DNA from: Lysobacteraceae bacterium | GTDB taxonomy: Bacteria; Pseudomonadota; Gammaproteobacteria; Xanthomonadales; Xanthomonadaceae | Assembly (NCBI GenBank): GCA_017990865.1 | Contig: JAGNNB010000200.1 | Coordinates: 1-6,047 of the forward strand | Reading direction: 5' to 3' | Length of the DNA stretch: 6,047 nucleotides | Shown: in pieces, positions 5,833-6,047 of the stretch | How the letters are laid out: each line of letters starts with the position of its first letter | How positions within the stretch are numbered: position 1 is the stretch's first letter | Made by a program: the position numbers and the translations under genes | Notes under the pieces: generated by a model | Database searches by the model: none | What the model saw: the letters and a program-made list of their open reading frames with translations, nothing else | What the model was told of the DNA's origin: nothing

Positions 5833-6047
5833 CTATCGTTTGGTGTCGGTGGTGGTGTCGGTGCTGGTTTCGGTGACGCTCTTGTCGGCGGTGTCGATCG
5901 TGCCGGGAATTCGCGGCGCGATCTCGCCCACATCGCCGCACTGCGCGCGGTGACGCAGCGCCTGATCCATCAGCACCAGCGCCATCATCGCCTCGCAGAT
6001 GGGCGTGGCGCGGATGCCGACGCAGGGGTCGTGACGGCCGGTCGTGA
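5833..6047 (-). CDS. aroC: Chorismate synthase, C-terminal end (runs off the window)
   Basis: Converts 5-enolpyruvylshikimate-3-phosphate to chorismate using reduced FMN, the final step of the shikimate pathway and the source of the tryptophan precursor. Only the last 70 residues are present, read in frame to a TAG at 5835-5833. [39 protein letters not shown] is highly characteristic of the family end: GRHDP carries the invariant aspartate of the active site. After the usual GEIAPRIPG the protein continues with a Thr/Asp-rich low-complexity tail, [20 protein letters not shown], which looks disordered. The gene is followed by the REP pair and then asd on the same strand, 170 nt away. The family assignment is secure; the length and start are outside the window. 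Confidence 0.95.
   Translation of the reverse strand, partial: TTGRHDPCVGIRATPICEAMMALVLMDQALRHRAQCGDVGEIAPRIPGTIDTADKSVTETSTDTTTDTKR

Noticed and set aside
5822..5833. 12-bp perfect palindrome gcggcgcgccgc at the aroC stop
   Set aside because: It is a short GC-only palindrome expected by chance at this base composition. No T-run follows on the minus strand, so there is no terminator case.
1..6047. Search for CRISPR arrays, tRNA/rRNA genes, insertion sequences, phage or toxin-antitoxin genes
   Set aside because: Nothing seen: no spaced direct repeats, no cloverleaf-like segment, no transposase motifs. All the coding space is explained by six housekeeping genes.

Overview
The window is a compact, GC-rich piece of bacterial chromosome. 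It holds six protein genes, all on the minus strand, so transcription runs from high to low coordinates. In transcription order they are aroC (3' end only), asd, fimV, truA, trpF and trpB (5' part only). The TrpB sequence, the asd-fimV-truA-trpF order and a GTAG-type palindromic repeat point to a gammaproteobacterium of the Xanthomonadaceae/Lysobacteraceae (Xanthomonas, Stenotrophomonas, Lysobacter and relatives). The genus cannot be fixed from the sequence alone. As I recall, the same asd-fimV-truA-trpF core also occurs in Pseudomonas aeruginosa, so this is a conserved housekeeping block and not an accessory island.

Region by region (right to left): 5833-6047 is the C-terminal end of chorismate synthase. 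5663-5832 is a gap carrying two REP-like hairpins in inverted orientation (24-nt perfect arms). 4646-5662 is aspartate-semialdehyde dehydrogenase. 4557-4645 is an 89-nt gap with a possible promoter. 2574-4556 is a FimV/HubP-type inner-membrane LysM protein starting at GTG. After 24 nt comes truA (1743-2549, also GTG). 1521-1742 is a gap filled largely by an imperfect palindromic element made of two hairpins. 828-1520 is trpF. 660-827 is a gap with a strong inverted repeat in the leader of trpB. 1-659 is the first 219 codons of trpB. No gap exceeds about 220 nt.

Functionally, AroC makes chorismate, the precursor of tryptophan. TrpF and TrpB act late in tryptophan synthesis. Asd feeds the Lys/Met/Thr and diaminopimelate branch. 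FimV is a polar/peptidoglycan-linked organiser of type IV pili, and TruA modifies tRNA. These genes are neighbours by conserved synteny and do not form one pathway. I see no phage, insertion sequence, CRISPR, toxin-antitoxin or RNA gene. The observations worth a second look are the three intergenic palindromes and small lineage-specific insertions or repeats in TrpF, TruA, AroC and FimV. I find no evidence of a new biological system.
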